The notes below the pieces were generated by a model. It was not told the origin of the DNA. It ran no database searches and saw only the letters and a list, made by a program, of their open reading frames with translations. A stretch of DNA of 64,000 nucleotides from Caenispirillum bisanense (GTDB lineage Bacteria > Pseudomonadota > Alphaproteobacteria > Rhodospirillales > UBA2165), in NCBI GenBank assembly GCA_945877815.1, contig CAMDWJ010000018.1, positions 21,044-85,043 of the forward strand. The letters are read 5' to 3'. Below are positions 46,016 to 54,458 of the stretch, one piece after another (the first letter of the stretch is position 1; every line of letters begins with the position of its first letter). The position numbers and the translations under genes were made by a program.

Positions 46016-47803
46016 ATGGATACGGATACGACTTCGTTGACCGGCGACGGCGCCAGCGCCTATCGCCGCCTAATCGACCTCGGTATCGCTTTGTCGGCCG
46101 AGCGCGACCATGCGCGGCTGCTGGAGCTGATCTTGCTGGAGGCCAAGGCCTTCACCAACGCCGATGCCGGCACGCTCTACTTGAAGAACGGCGATACGGA
46201 ACTGTCGTTCCAGATCGTGCGGAACGACCAGTTGAACATCGCCATGGGCGGCACTACCGGGGCGCCGATCAATTTCCCACCGGTCAAACTGTTCAACGAA
46301 GCCGGCGCGCCCAACATGAACAATGTCGCGTCGTGCGCCGCGATCACCGGCGAAGTGATCTATATCGCCGACGCCTATACGTCCAACGAGTTCGATTTTT
46401 CCGGCACCAAACGTTTCGATTCCTCGACCGGGTACAGGTCGCAATCCTTCCTCACCGTGCCGATGAAGAACCACGACGGCTTTGTCATCGGGGTGATGCA
46501 GCTTATCAACGCGAAGAGCCCGACGACCGGCGAGACGATAGCCTTCGATCGCGAAATTCTGCCATTGGTCGACGCGCTCGCCTCGCAGGCCGCAGTCTCC
46601 ATCGACAACCAGATGCTGATGGAAGCGCAGAAGCAGCTTCTCGACGCCTTCATCGAATTGATCGCGGGGGCGATCGACGCCAAGTCGCCCTATACGGGCG
46701 GCCACTGCCAGCGCGTGCCCGAATTGACCAAGATGCTTACGCGCGCCGCATGCGACGCGAAGGACGGTCCGTTCCAGGAATTCGATCTGACCGAAGCCGA
46801 ATGGTACGAACTGCACATTGCGGGCGGGTTGCACGATTGCGGCAAGGTAACAACGCCCGAATATGTCGTCGACAAGGCGACCAAACTCGAAACCATATAC
46901 GACCGTATCCATGAAGTGCGCACGCGCTTCGAAGTTCTGAAACGCGATGCCGAGATCAATTATCTGAAAGCCCGCCTCGCGGGCGGCGACGATGCCGTTC
47001 TCAAACCTGCATACGAAGCCGAGATCAGGGCTCTCGACAACGACTTCGCCTTTATCGGCGAATGCAATGTCGGCGGCGAATTCATGGCGCCGGAGAAAAT
47101 CGAGCGCATGAAGAAAATCGCCGAGCGTAGCTGGGTGCGCACGCTGTCGGACCGCATCGGGATTTCTTTCGACGAGAAGAAGCGCAAAGAACGCGAGCCA
47201 GAGGCTTTGTTGCCGCATGTGGCGCCCCTGCTGGAAGATCGCGCCGACCATATCATCGAACGCGAAGGCCACGACCTGTTGCCGCCCGACAACAAGTGGG
47301 GCTTCAAGATGAAAGTTCCGGACAAGAAATTCAATTTAGGCGAGGTCTACAATCTGGCGATCGGGCGCGGCACCTTGACCGAGGAAGACCGCTACAAGAT
47401 CAACGATCACATCGTGCAGACCATCATCATGCTGGAGGCATTGCCCTTCCCGCGCCATCTGCGCCGCGTTCCAGAATATGCCGGCGGCCATCACGAGAAA
47501 ATGGACGGCACCGGCTATCCGAGGCGCCTGAAGAAGGACGACATGTCGGTCCCGGCCCGCATCATGGCGATCGCCGACATTTTCGAGGCGCTGACTGCGG
47601 CCGACCGGCCCTACAAAGCGCCGAAGAAACTGTCCGAATCGATCAAGATCATGGGCTTCATGATGAAGGACCAGCATATCGATCCGGAACTCTTCAAACT
47701 GTTCCTGGAATCCGGCGTCTATAAACAATATGCCGAGAAATTCCTGATGCCGGAGCAGATCGACGAGGTGGACCTCAAGCCGTATCTCACGCCCGCTGCC
47801 TGA
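46016..47803 (+). CDS. GAF/HD-GYP domain phosphodiesterase with a large insertion
   Basis: A 595-residue predicted cyclic di-GMP phosphodiesterase. An N-terminal GAF domain (about 30-200) precedes an HD-GYP domain with HDCGK (273-277) and [11 protein letters not shown] (492-502). In typical HD-GYP domains these motifs lie about 60 residues apart; here about 215 separate them because a helical, charged insertion occupies roughly 290-447. After it the normal sequence resumes ([16 protein letters not shown]). ATG 46016 has GGGGAG upstream; an open extension to 45893 overlaps the REP-like element. It may oppose the diguanylate cyclase at 24-25 kb. Confidence 0.85.
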   Translation: MDTDTTSLTGDGASAYRRLIDLGIALSAERDHARLLELILLEAKAFTNADAGTLYLKNGDTELSFQIVRNDQLNIAMGGTTGAPINFPPVKLFNEAGAPNMNNVASCAAITGEVIYIADAYTSNEFDFSGTKRFDSSTGYRSQSFLTVPMKNHDGFVIGVMQLINAKSPTTGETIAFDREILPLVDALASQAAVSIDNQMLMEAQKQLLDAFIELIAGAIDAKSPYTGGHCQRVPELTKMLTRAACDAKDGPFQEFDLTEAEWYELHIAGGLHDCGKVTTPEYVVDKATKLETIYDRIHEVRTRFEVLKRDAEINYLKARLAGGDDAVLKPAYEAEIRALDNDFAFIGECNVGGEFMAPEKIERMKKIAERSWVRTLSDRIGISFDEKKRKEREPEALLPHVAPLLEDRADHIIEREGHDLLPPDNKWGFKMKVPDKKFNLGEVYNLAIGRGTLTEEDRYKINDHIVQTIIMLEALPFPRHLRRVPEYAGGHHEKMDGTGYPRRLKKDDMSVPARIMAIADIFEALTAADRPYKAPKKLSESIKIMGFMMKDQHIDPELFKLFLESGVYKQYAEKFLMPEQIDEVDLKPYLTPAA

Positions 47804-47876
47804 CTGTACGCGGGCCATCCGATCCGCTAACGTCAGGCCTCGCGCTCGATAACAATATTACGCAACCTGGAGGAAG

Positions 47877-48905
47877 ATGATGCGCTTGCGCATTTTGGTG
47901 GCCATCGCATTGCTCGCCGGCACCCCGTTCGCCACCGGTCCTGCACGGGCCGCCGATGCCGTCGCCGATTTCTACAAGGGCAAGACCGTCACGATCTATG
48001 TCGGCGTCGCCGTCGGCGGCGTCTATTCCAGTTTCGCGCAAACGCTGGCGGTGCATCTCGGCAAACACATCCCCGGCAATCCCAACGTCATCGTTCAGCA
48101 TCAGGTCGGTGCCGGCGGGCTGATCGCCATCAACCACGTCTATAACGTGGCGCCCAAGGACGGCACCGTCGTCCTGACCCCGAATTCGGGTCTCGCCAAA
48201 CGCTATATCTTGGGCGAAGGAAACACCCTGTACGATCCGGCCAAATTCCATTGGCTCGGCGGCTGGGGCGAGGCGGTCAACGATTGCTCAGTCTTCAAGA
48301 CGGCACCCGCGACCACACTCGAGGAAGCCAAAACCAAGGAAGTCGTGATCGGTGCCATCGATACGGGATCGAACACTTATACCAACCCGCTGCTGATGAA
48401 CAATCTGCTCGGCACCAAATTCAAGATCGTGCCCGGCTACGGCGGCGGCTCGCAAATCCGTCTCGCCATGGAGCGCGGCGAAGTCCACGGCTTTTGCGGG
48501 CAGTTCGAGGGCTGGAAGACGGCGAAACCCGAATGGCTCGCCGAAGGCAAGCTTGCCCATCTCGTGCAACTTTCGACCAAACGATCCGCGGATATGCCGA
48601 ACACGCCGCTGCTGAGTGAGTTCGCGCGCAACGAGGAAGAAAAACAAATCCTCACATTCGTGCAATCGGGCATCGAAGACCGCGCTTTTGTCGCACCCCC
48701 GGGCGTCCCCGCCGACCGCCTGGCCGCGCTCGAAAAAGCTTATATGGCGACCCTCAACGATCCCAAATTCCTCGAGGAAACCACGCGACAGAAATTCGAT
48801 GTGACGCCGGTTTCGGGCAAGGAGATCCAGGAGTTTGTCGAAAGCATGATGAAGATGAAGCCCGATACGGTCGCCAAGCTGAAGGCGGCAACGGGCCGCA
48901 ACTGA
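47877..48905 (+). CDS. Bug/TctC-family periplasmic solute-binding protein
   Basis: A 342-residue exported protein with a signal peptide (ending GPARAA, near residue 25) and the Bug fold: VADFYKGKTVTIYVGVAVGGVYSSFAQTLA, then HIPGNPNVIVQHQVGAGGLIAINHVYNVAPKDG. Bug proteins bind carboxylates and similar metabolites for tripartite tricarboxylate transporters; the TctA/TctB membrane subunits are not in the window, as is common. A strong ribosome site GGAGGA precedes tandem ATG codons at 47877 and 47880. A class II aldolase follows 21 bp downstream and probably shares the transcript. Confidence 0.87.
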   Translation: MMRLRILVAIALLAGTPFATGPARAADAVADFYKGKTVTIYVGVAVGGVYSSFAQTLAVHLGKHIPGNPNVIVQHQVGAGGLIAINHVYNVAPKDGTVVLTPNSGLAKRYILGEGNTLYDPAKFHWLGGWGEAVNDCSVFKTAPATTLEEAKTKEVVIGAIDTGSNTYTNPLLMNNLLGTKFKIVPGYGGGSQIRLAMERGEVHGFCGQFEGWKTAKPEWLAEGKLAHLVQLSTKRSADMPNTPLLSEFARNEEEKQILTFVQSGIEDRAFVAPPGVPADRLAALEKAYMATLNDPKFLEETTRQKFDVTPVSGKEIQEFVESMMKMKPDTVAKLKAATGRN

Positions 48906-48926
48906 TCGCGCAATAAGGAAGCGAAT

Positions 48927-49646
48927 ATGGGCAACCTCACAGATATCGTCCGCGAATTGGCCGCCGCCAATCGCATCCTCGCCCACGAAGGTGTGGTCGA
49001 CGCTTACGGCCATATCAGCGTGCGCCATCCGGACGATCCCAAGAAATATCTGTTGTCGGTTTCACGCAGTCCCGAGCTGGTCGAGCCCGAGGACATCATG
49101 GAATTCCATCTCGACAGCAATCCGGTGAAGGACGACACCCGGCCGAAATATGTCGAGCGGCCCATCCATGGTTCGATCTTCGAAGCGCGTCCCGACATAA
49201 ACTCGGTCGTGCACAATCATGCCTATGACGTGATTCCCTTCACAATCACTGATGTGCCGCTGCGCCCGATCCTGCATTCGGCGCGGCGCATGAAAGATGT
49301 GGCGCCGGTTTGGGACATCCATGACAAGTTCGGCGACACGGACTTGCTGGTTTCCAGTAACGACCACGGGCGCGATCTCGCGGCGGCGCTGGGCGATGGA
49401 CGGGTCGTGCTGATGCGCGGCCACGGTTGCGCGGTTGCCGGCACCTCCATCGCCGATGCGGTGCAGACTTCTGTCTATGCCATGGTTAATGCGCGTATTC
49501 TTTTGCAAGCTTTGATGATCGGCGGGGGCAAGGTGAAGTATCTGCATGCCGGCGAGATCACCGCGCCAGCCTCGCGCCGCGACCAGCTCAAAGGCCAGAA
49601 CCGCGCGTGGGAAACCTTGCTGAGCCGCGCCGGGATCAGCCTCTAG
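48927..49646 (+). CDS. Class II aldolase/adducin family protein
   Basis: A 239-residue zinc-dependent aldolase-fold protein. The N-terminal AAANRILAHEGVVDAYGHISVRHP and the metal-binding HNH-type block DINSVVHNHAYDVIPF, with a third His in LMRGHGCAVAG, match the family of fuculose-phosphate aldolases and decarboxylases. The substrate is open. Co-location with a Bug-type binding protein suggests a small catabolic unit for an organic acid. It ends overlapping the convergent ubiA by 4 bp. Confidence 0.87.
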   Translation: MGNLTDIVRELAAANRILAHEGVVDAYGHISVRHPDDPKKYLLSVSRSPELVEPEDIMEFHLDSNPVKDDTRPKYVERPIHGSIFEARPDINSVVHNHAYDVIPFTITDVPLRPILHSARRMKDVAPVWDIHDKFGDTDLLVSSNDHGRDLAAALGDGRVVLMRGHGCAVAGTSIADAVQTSVYAMVNARILLQALMIGGGKVKYLHAGEITAPASRRDQLKGQNRAWETLLSRAGISL

Positions 49647-50566
49647 GCGATCAACTGGCTGATGACGATGCCGCCAAGTATCCACCAGCCATAGAGTCGG
49701 TTCGATTTGAACTTGGCGAGGCAATCGTGCGGGTCGTCGAGATCTATCCGCGCACTTTGCCAGATCAATTGCGCCGCGCCCAACGCCAGCGCCACATAAA
49801 ACGGCCAGGCAAGCGCCGCCTGCCATGCCGAAAGCGCGGTGAAGACAATTGCGCCCGCGTAAAAAATGAACAGCCATGGCCGCGTCCGTTCACCCAAAGC
49901 CAGCGCCGACGATTTCACTCCGATCAAAACGTCGTCTTCCTTGTCCTGGTGGGCATAGATGGTGTCGTAACCGAGCGTCCAAAAAATTCCGGCGACATAC
50001 AGCAACAGGGCGGGTGCTTCGATATCGTCCCGCACCGCCGCCCAGCCCAGCAAAGCACCCCAATTGAAGGCGAGGCCCAACACGAATTGCGGCCAATAGG
50101 TGATGCGCTTCATGAAGGGATAGACGGCGATCAGACCCAGCGAGGCGATGCCGACCAAGATCGCAAAGAGATCGAATTGGAGAAGCACGACAAAACCGGT
50201 CAACGACAAGGCCACCATCCAAAATATGGCCTGTTTGACGCTAACTTGGCCGGACGGGATGGGCCGTTTGGCGGTACGCGCTACCTGGGCATCAAAATCG
50301 CGGTCGGTGATATCGTTGAAGCTACACCCCGCCCCGCGCATCACCATGGCGCCGATCCCGAACAAGGCCATCAGCCAGAAAAAGCGACCCGGCGATGCGG
50401 CGATATCGCTCGCCATGGCGATGCTCCACCAGCCCGGGAATAGCAACAGCCACGTGCCGATCGGTCGGTCGAACCGCGCCATCCGCGCGTAGGGTCGCGC
50501 GGATGGCGGCAGCCATCGGTCGACCCAATTGCCGGACGGAATATCGCTCTGCGCTGTGTTATCCAT
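49643..50566 (-). CDS. ubiA: 4-hydroxybenzoate polyprenyltransferase
   Basis: Integral membrane enzyme that attaches the polyprenyl tail to 4-hydroxybenzoate in ubiquinone synthesis. The 307-residue protein has eight or nine hydrophobic segments and both aspartate-rich motifs that hold the Mg-diphosphate: NDITDRDFD near residue 84 and DTIYAHQD near 203. The TAKRPIPSG block follows the first. It is divergent from rsmE with 26 bp between starts. With ubiG and ubiD this window holds three ubiquinone genes at separate loci. Confidence 0.95.
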   Translation of the reverse strand: MDNTAQSDIPSGNWVDRWLPPSARPYARMARFDRPIGTWLLLFPGWWSIAMASDIAASPGRFFWLMALFGIGAMVMRGAGCSFNDITDRDFDAQVARTAKRPIPSGQVSVKQAIFWMVALSLTGFVVLLQFDLFAILVGIASLGLIAVYPFMKRITYWPQFVLGLAFNWGALLGWAAVRDDIEAPALLLYVAGIFWTLGYDTIYAHQDKEDDVLIGVKSSALALGERTRPWLFIFYAGAIVFTALSAWQAALAWPFYVALALGAAQLIWQSARIDLDDPHDCLAKFKSNRLYGWWILGGIVISQLIA

Positions 50567-50592
50567 TCCCGCATGCTAACATTTTGACTACC

Positions 50593-51330
50593 ATGACCTC
50601 ACGCGCCGGACTTCGTCTATATATCGATACGCCGCTCGCGGCGCACGCCCATCTGCCGATGGCCGAGACGCACGCCCATTATCTGCGCAACGTGCTTCGG
50701 CGCGGACCCGGCGATGAAGTCTGCTTGTTCAACGGCCGCGACGGCGAATGGCGTGCCAGGATCGCCACCCTCGACAAGCGCGGCGGGGCCTTCCAAACCG
50801 AGGATATGACACGCGCACAGACGCCCGAGGACGGGCCGTGGCTGGTCGTCGCCGCGATCAAGCGCGCACCCCTGGAGTTGATCGTCGAAAAGGCAACCGA
50901 GCTTGGCGCCGCTCGAATCTGTCCGGTCACCACCCAGCGTACCAATACGGAACGGATCAACAGCGACCGTCTCGCCGCTATCGCCATCGAGGCCGCCGAA
51001 CAATGCAGCCGGCTGACCGTGCCGCTGATCGCGCAGACGAAACCGTTGAATGATGTGCTGCGCGATTGGCCCACGCCGCGCCGCCTGTACCTTCTCGACG
51101 AGACCGGAGCGGGAACGTCCATCGTCAGTGCATTTGCGTCGCATCCGCGCGAACAAGGTGCTGCAATCCTCATCGGCCCGGAGGGCGGGTTTGCCGAATC
51201 GGAGCTTGACGCAATGAAGTTTCTCCCATTTGTTAACGCGCTCGATCTCGGGAATCGCATTTTGCGTGCCGAGACGGCGGCCCTCGCGGCGTTGGCCTGT
51301 TTCCAGGCGATTGCCGGGGACTGGGCCTGA
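50593..51330 (+). CDS. rsmE: 16S rRNA m3U1498 methyltransferase
   Basis: SPOUT-class enzyme that methylates U1498 of 16S rRNA. The 245-residue protein starts MTSRAGLRLYIDTPLAAHAH, has an N-terminal PUA-like domain with HAHYLRNVLRRGPGDEV, then the trefoil-knot domain with EKATELGAARICPVTTQRTN, LIGPEGGFAESE and the knot end LGNRILRAETAALAAL. Start ATG 50593 lies 26 bp from ubiA. gshA follows after 51 bp; the rsmE-gshA order is common in alphaproteobacteria. Confidence 0.96.
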   Translation: MTSRAGLRLYIDTPLAAHAHLPMAETHAHYLRNVLRRGPGDEVCLFNGRDGEWRARIATLDKRGGAFQTEDMTRAQTPEDGPWLVVAAIKRAPLELIVEKATELGAARICPVTTQRTNTERINSDRLAAIAIEAAEQCSRLTVPLIAQTKPLNDVLRDWPTPRRLYLLDETGAGTSIVSAFASHPREQGAAILIGPEGGFAESELDAMKFLPFVNALDLGNRILRAETAALAALACFQAIAGDWA

Positions 51331-51381
51331 GAGCCGGGAGGACCGTCGGATCAACCGGCGGCGGCGCCGTAGGGGTAAAGA

Positions 51382-52740
51382 GTGGCGGATAACAAATACC
51401 AGCCGATCACCGGCATCGATGATCTGGTCGCCTATATCGCGTCGGGCAGTAAGCCGCGCGACAAATGGCGCATCGGAACCGAACACGAAAAATTCGTCTT
51501 CGACCAGCAAACCCTGAAGCCGCTCGGTTATTTCGCGCCCAACGGCATCGGTGAGATCTTGAAGGCGCTCGAGCCCTTCGGCTGGGAGCCGGTGCGCGAA
51601 GGCGAGAACACCATCGCCCTGATCAAACCCGACGGCAGCTCGATCACATTGGAGCCGGGCGGGCAGCTTGAGCTGTCCGGAGCGCCGCTGGAGACCATTC
51701 ATCAGACCTGCCGCGAAACGACCCAGCACATCGATCAGGTGAAGGGCGTCGCAAAGGCACTCAAAGTTGGCTTTCTGGGCATGGGCTATTTGCCGACCTG
51801 GACCATGGACGACATCGAATGGATGCCCAAGGGCCGCTACAAGATCATGCGCTCCTATATGCCGAAGCGCGGATCGCTCGGCCTCGAGATGATGGGCGCG
51901 ACCTGCACAGTCCAAGTGAATCTCGATTTCTCCGACGAAGCGCGCATGGTGAAGATGTTCCGCACCTCGCTGGCGCTGCAGCCGATCGCCACGGCCTTGT
52001 GGGCGAATTCGCCGTTGCGTCACGGCAAGAAAAACGGCTTCCTCAGTTTCCGCAGCCACATCTGGACCGATACGGATCCGGACCGTGCGGGCATGCTGCC
52101 ATTCGTGTTCGAAGACGGCTTCGGCTTCGCGCGTTATGTCGACTACCTTCTCAATGTACCCATGTATTTCGTCTATCGCGACGGCAAATATATCGATGCG
52201 TCGGGACAATCCTTCCGCGATTTCATGGCGGGAAAATTACCGGCCCTACCGGGCGAGCGGCCGACGATCAAGGATTGGGACGATCACATGACCGTCGCCT
52301 TCCCCGAGGTCCGTCTCAAGCGCTTCTTGGAAATGCGTGGCGCGGACGGCGGCCATTGGAGCAATCTTTGCGCGCTGCCCGCCTTTTGGACGGGGCTGAT
52401 GTACGACGACGACGCGCTGGATGCGATCCACACGCTGACCCGCGATTGGACCGTGCCGGAGATGGCAAAACTACGCGCCGATGTGCCGGTGAGCGCGCTC
52501 AAGACCAAGTTCCGCAATCGCACCGTCCAGGATATCGCGGTCGAGGTTCTGGGCTACGCCAGCATGGGCTTGCGCAACCGCGCCAAGCTCGACGGTTCCG
52601 GCCAGGACGAAAGTTCTTTCCTCAACCCGCTCATCAATATCGCGCGCACGGGAATTACCCCGGCCGATGCCGTGCTGGCGCTCTACGATGGCGAGTGGCA
52701 AGGCGACGCGAATCGAGCCTTCACGGAATTCGCCTACTAA
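51382..52740 (+). CDS. gshA: Glutamate-cysteine ligase (plant/alphaproteobacterial type)
   Basis: First step of glutathione synthesis. The 452-residue protein is the plant-like GCL type, with KWRIGTEHEKFVF near residue 28, ITLEPGGQLELSGAPLETIHQTC, MRSYMPKRGSLGLEMMGATCTVQVNLDFSDE, and a C-terminal GMRNRA-like GLRNRAKLDGSGQDE. The frame begins with GTG at 51382; no nearby ATG fits. The two redox-regulatory cysteines of plant enzymes are not evident. hupE follows after 15 bp. Confidence 0.95.
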   Translation: MADNKYQPITGIDDLVAYIASGSKPRDKWRIGTEHEKFVFDQQTLKPLGYFAPNGIGEILKALEPFGWEPVREGENTIALIKPDGSSITLEPGGQLELSGAPLETIHQTCRETTQHIDQVKGVAKALKVGFLGMGYLPTWTMDDIEWMPKGRYKIMRSYMPKRGSLGLEMMGATCTVQVNLDFSDEARMVKMFRTSLALQPIATALWANSPLRHGKKNGFLSFRSHIWTDTDPDRAGMLPFVFEDGFGFARYVDYLLNVPMYFVYRDGKYIDASGQSFRDFMAGKLPALPGERPTIKDWDDHMTVAFPEVRLKRFLEMRGADGGHWSNLCALPAFWTGLMYDDDALDAIHTLTRDWTVPEMAKLRADVPVSALKTKFRNRTVQDIAVEVLGYASMGLRNRAKLDGSGQDESSFLNPLINIARTGITPADAVLALYDGEWQGDANRAFTEFAY

Positions 52741-52755
52741 GTCAGAGTCACGTCG

Positions 52756-53337
52756 ATGCGCATCTTAGCCGCCTTGCTCCTTTTCCTGCTCGCAGCCCCC
52801 GCAGCCGCCCATACCGGGGAGGACATCTCCGGTTTCGCGAGCGGCTTTTTCCATCCGCTCTTCGGATGGGATCATGTCGCGGCTATGGTCGCGGTCGGTT
52901 TGTGGGGCGCATTCCTCGGCCGGCCCGCAATCTACCTGCTGCCCATCGTCTTTCCGCTCATCATGGCGTTAGGCGGCGCGCTCGGCATCGCTGGAATTCC
53001 TGTTCCTGGCATCGAGGCTGGCATCTCCGCTTCCGCCATCGTGCTCGGTCTGTGCGTCATGATGGCGGCGCGGCCGCCGCTGTGGGTCGCGGCCATCCTC
53101 GTCGGCGCCTTTGCCATATTCCACGGCCACGCGCACGGAACGAAATTGCCCGAGGCGGCCAATCCGTTCGGTTTTGCCGCGGGCTTCGTGATCGCAACCG
53201 GCCTTCTACATCTGACCGGGATCGGGATCGGGTTCGGTACGATCACCCGTTTTGCCATGGGCGCCGTCGCGGTGCGCGCCGGCGGCGCACTCATCGCGCT
53301 GGCCGGTATCGTCTTCCTGGCCGAGATCGGCGGATGA
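52756..53337 (+). CDS. hupE: HupE/UreJ family metal permease
   Basis: Nickel- or cobalt-type membrane permease of the HupE/UreJ family. The 193-residue protein has a signal-like first segment and six or seven hydrophobic stretches, with the family motif HPLFGWDHVAAMVAVGLW near residue 35 and the His-rich FHGHAHGTKLPE near residue 122. No hydrogenase or urease genes are nearby. Its TGA overlaps the ATG of the next gene as ATGA, so the two were probably translated together. Confidence 0.9.
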   Translation: MRILAALLLFLLAAPAAAHTGEDISGFASGFFHPLFGWDHVAAMVAVGLWGAFLGRPAIYLLPIVFPLIMALGGALGIAGIPVPGIEAGISASAIVLGLCVMMAARPPLWVAAILVGAFAIFHGHAHGTKLPEAANPFGFAAGFVIATGLLHLTGIGIGFGTITRFAMGAVAVRAGGALIALAGIVFLAEIGG

Positions 53338-53897
53338 TCGCCCCGGCGGTTGCGCTCGCGACCGTCTTCATACTTGGCGCCGCCCCGGCCATGGCGCACG
53401 AATCGATCGACGGAGCCGGCCCCTTCGTCAACGGCATCGTCCATCCGTTCATCCTCCCCGCCCATGTCCTGATCGCGGTAGGACTTGGGCTCTGGATCAC
53501 CCGGCAGGATGGCGGCGCGATACGCCTGTCTGTCGTCGCATTTTCGGGAGCGCTGGCGATCGGATTGGCCTTGTCCGAAGCGATTCCGCTCTCGCCCCAG
53601 CTCACGCTTTGTATGGCATTCATCGCAGCCTTTCTCGCCGCGACCGCGTGGAAGGCGCCAGCTTGGAGCGCCGCGGTAATTGTGGCCAGCGCCGCATTTT
53701 CGATTGGCCTGGACAGTGGCGCCGACGATACCGGCGCGCTTATCGGCACTTAGATCGGCGCGCAGTTAATCTTTCTCGGCGTCGTCGCCATCGCCCAGCG
53801 GCTGAACGCACCGTGGCTACACATCGGCGCACGCGTGATCGGCGCCTGGTGCGCCGCGATCGCGCTATTAATGTTGGCGTTGGCTCTGAGAAGCTAA
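53334..53897 (+). pseudogene. Second HupE/UreJ-like protein interrupted by an in-frame TAG
   Basis: The open frame from ATG 53334 gives 139 residues with a signal peptide and HupE-like HPFILPAHVLIAVGLGLW, then stops at TAG 53751-53753. The same frame continues open for 47 codons to TAA 53895-53897. It encodes IGAQLIFLGVVAIAQRL and a final hydrophobic segment IGAWCAAIALLMLALAL, completing the family's normal topology in 187 codons. The downstream stop overlaps the VOC gene's downstream stop, supporting this original length. Possible readings are a recent nonsense mutation, a base-call error, or suppressed TAG. Confidence 0.8.
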
Positions 53898-54448
53898 ATC
53901 TCGACGGCCTTGGCCTGTTCGATGCGCTCGCCCGCGTGCGTGACGAAGATGCTATCCGCATAGATCGTCGCCATGTCGCAGAACAGCTCCAGGCGATGGC
54001 CGTCGGGATCGAGGATGTAGAACGATAGATTCTCCCCCCACGATCCTTCGCCGCCTTTTTGCCACGGGCTGTGCAGGACCGGGCCGCGGACGATCTAGAT
54101 ACCGCGTGCGCGAACCTTCGCCATCAGCGTCTCCCAGCTCGCGCGATCTTGGCAGGCAAAGGCGAAGTTATGGATATAGGCCGGCCCCTCGGCATCGTCG
54201 GCCAGGGTACGCGCGCGGTATTTTTTCTTGGTGTTGTGCGACAGCACGAGATCGTGGTGATGCGAACCGCAGCGCAGGAAGACGAGATCGACCGGGATCG
54301 ACGGTATCTCGCCGGCCTTATGCCGTTCGGTCAGCTTGAAGCCGAACAGGTCGCGGTAGAAGTCGATGGAGCGATCCATGTCCGCCACTTCGATGGCGAA
54401 GTGATGGAACATCTTGATGGGACGATCTTCGGCCGCCGGATCGCTCAT
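53894..54448 (-). pseudogene. VOC/glyoxalase-fold dioxygenase interrupted by an in-frame TAG
   Basis: ATG 54448 opens a vicinal-oxygen-chelate protein (MFHHFAIEVADMDRSIDFYRD; YIHNFAFACQD). It ends at TAG 54095-54097 after 117 residues. The frame then stays open for 66 codons to TAG 53894-53896 and encodes IVRGPVLHSPWQKGGEG and FYILDPDGHRLELFCD. That holds the third metal ligand, Glu154, which joins His15 or His16 and His93. The short product could not bind metal normally. The gene follows tldD by 10 bp. The interrupting codon sits in TAGATCG, as in the adjacent HupE-like gene. Confidence 0.82.
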
Positions 54449-54458
54449 CGCGCCGTCC

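Noticed and set aside
46070..47272. 400-codon minus-strand frame opposite the HD-GYP gene
   Set aside because: Antisense to GAF and HD-GYP motifs; no supporting motif, ribosome site or neighbour.
50617..52209. 530-codon minus-strand open frame across rsmE and gshA
   Set aside because: It runs antisense through two well-conserved genes and their spacer; the composition is that of a shadow frame.
53334..54448. Pyrrolysine or genome-wide amber recoding as explanation of the two TAG codons
   Set aside because: Many intact genes in the window end at TAG exactly where families end, no pyl genes are present here, and the VOC frame itself ends with TAG. I keep only local suppression, error or decay as options.
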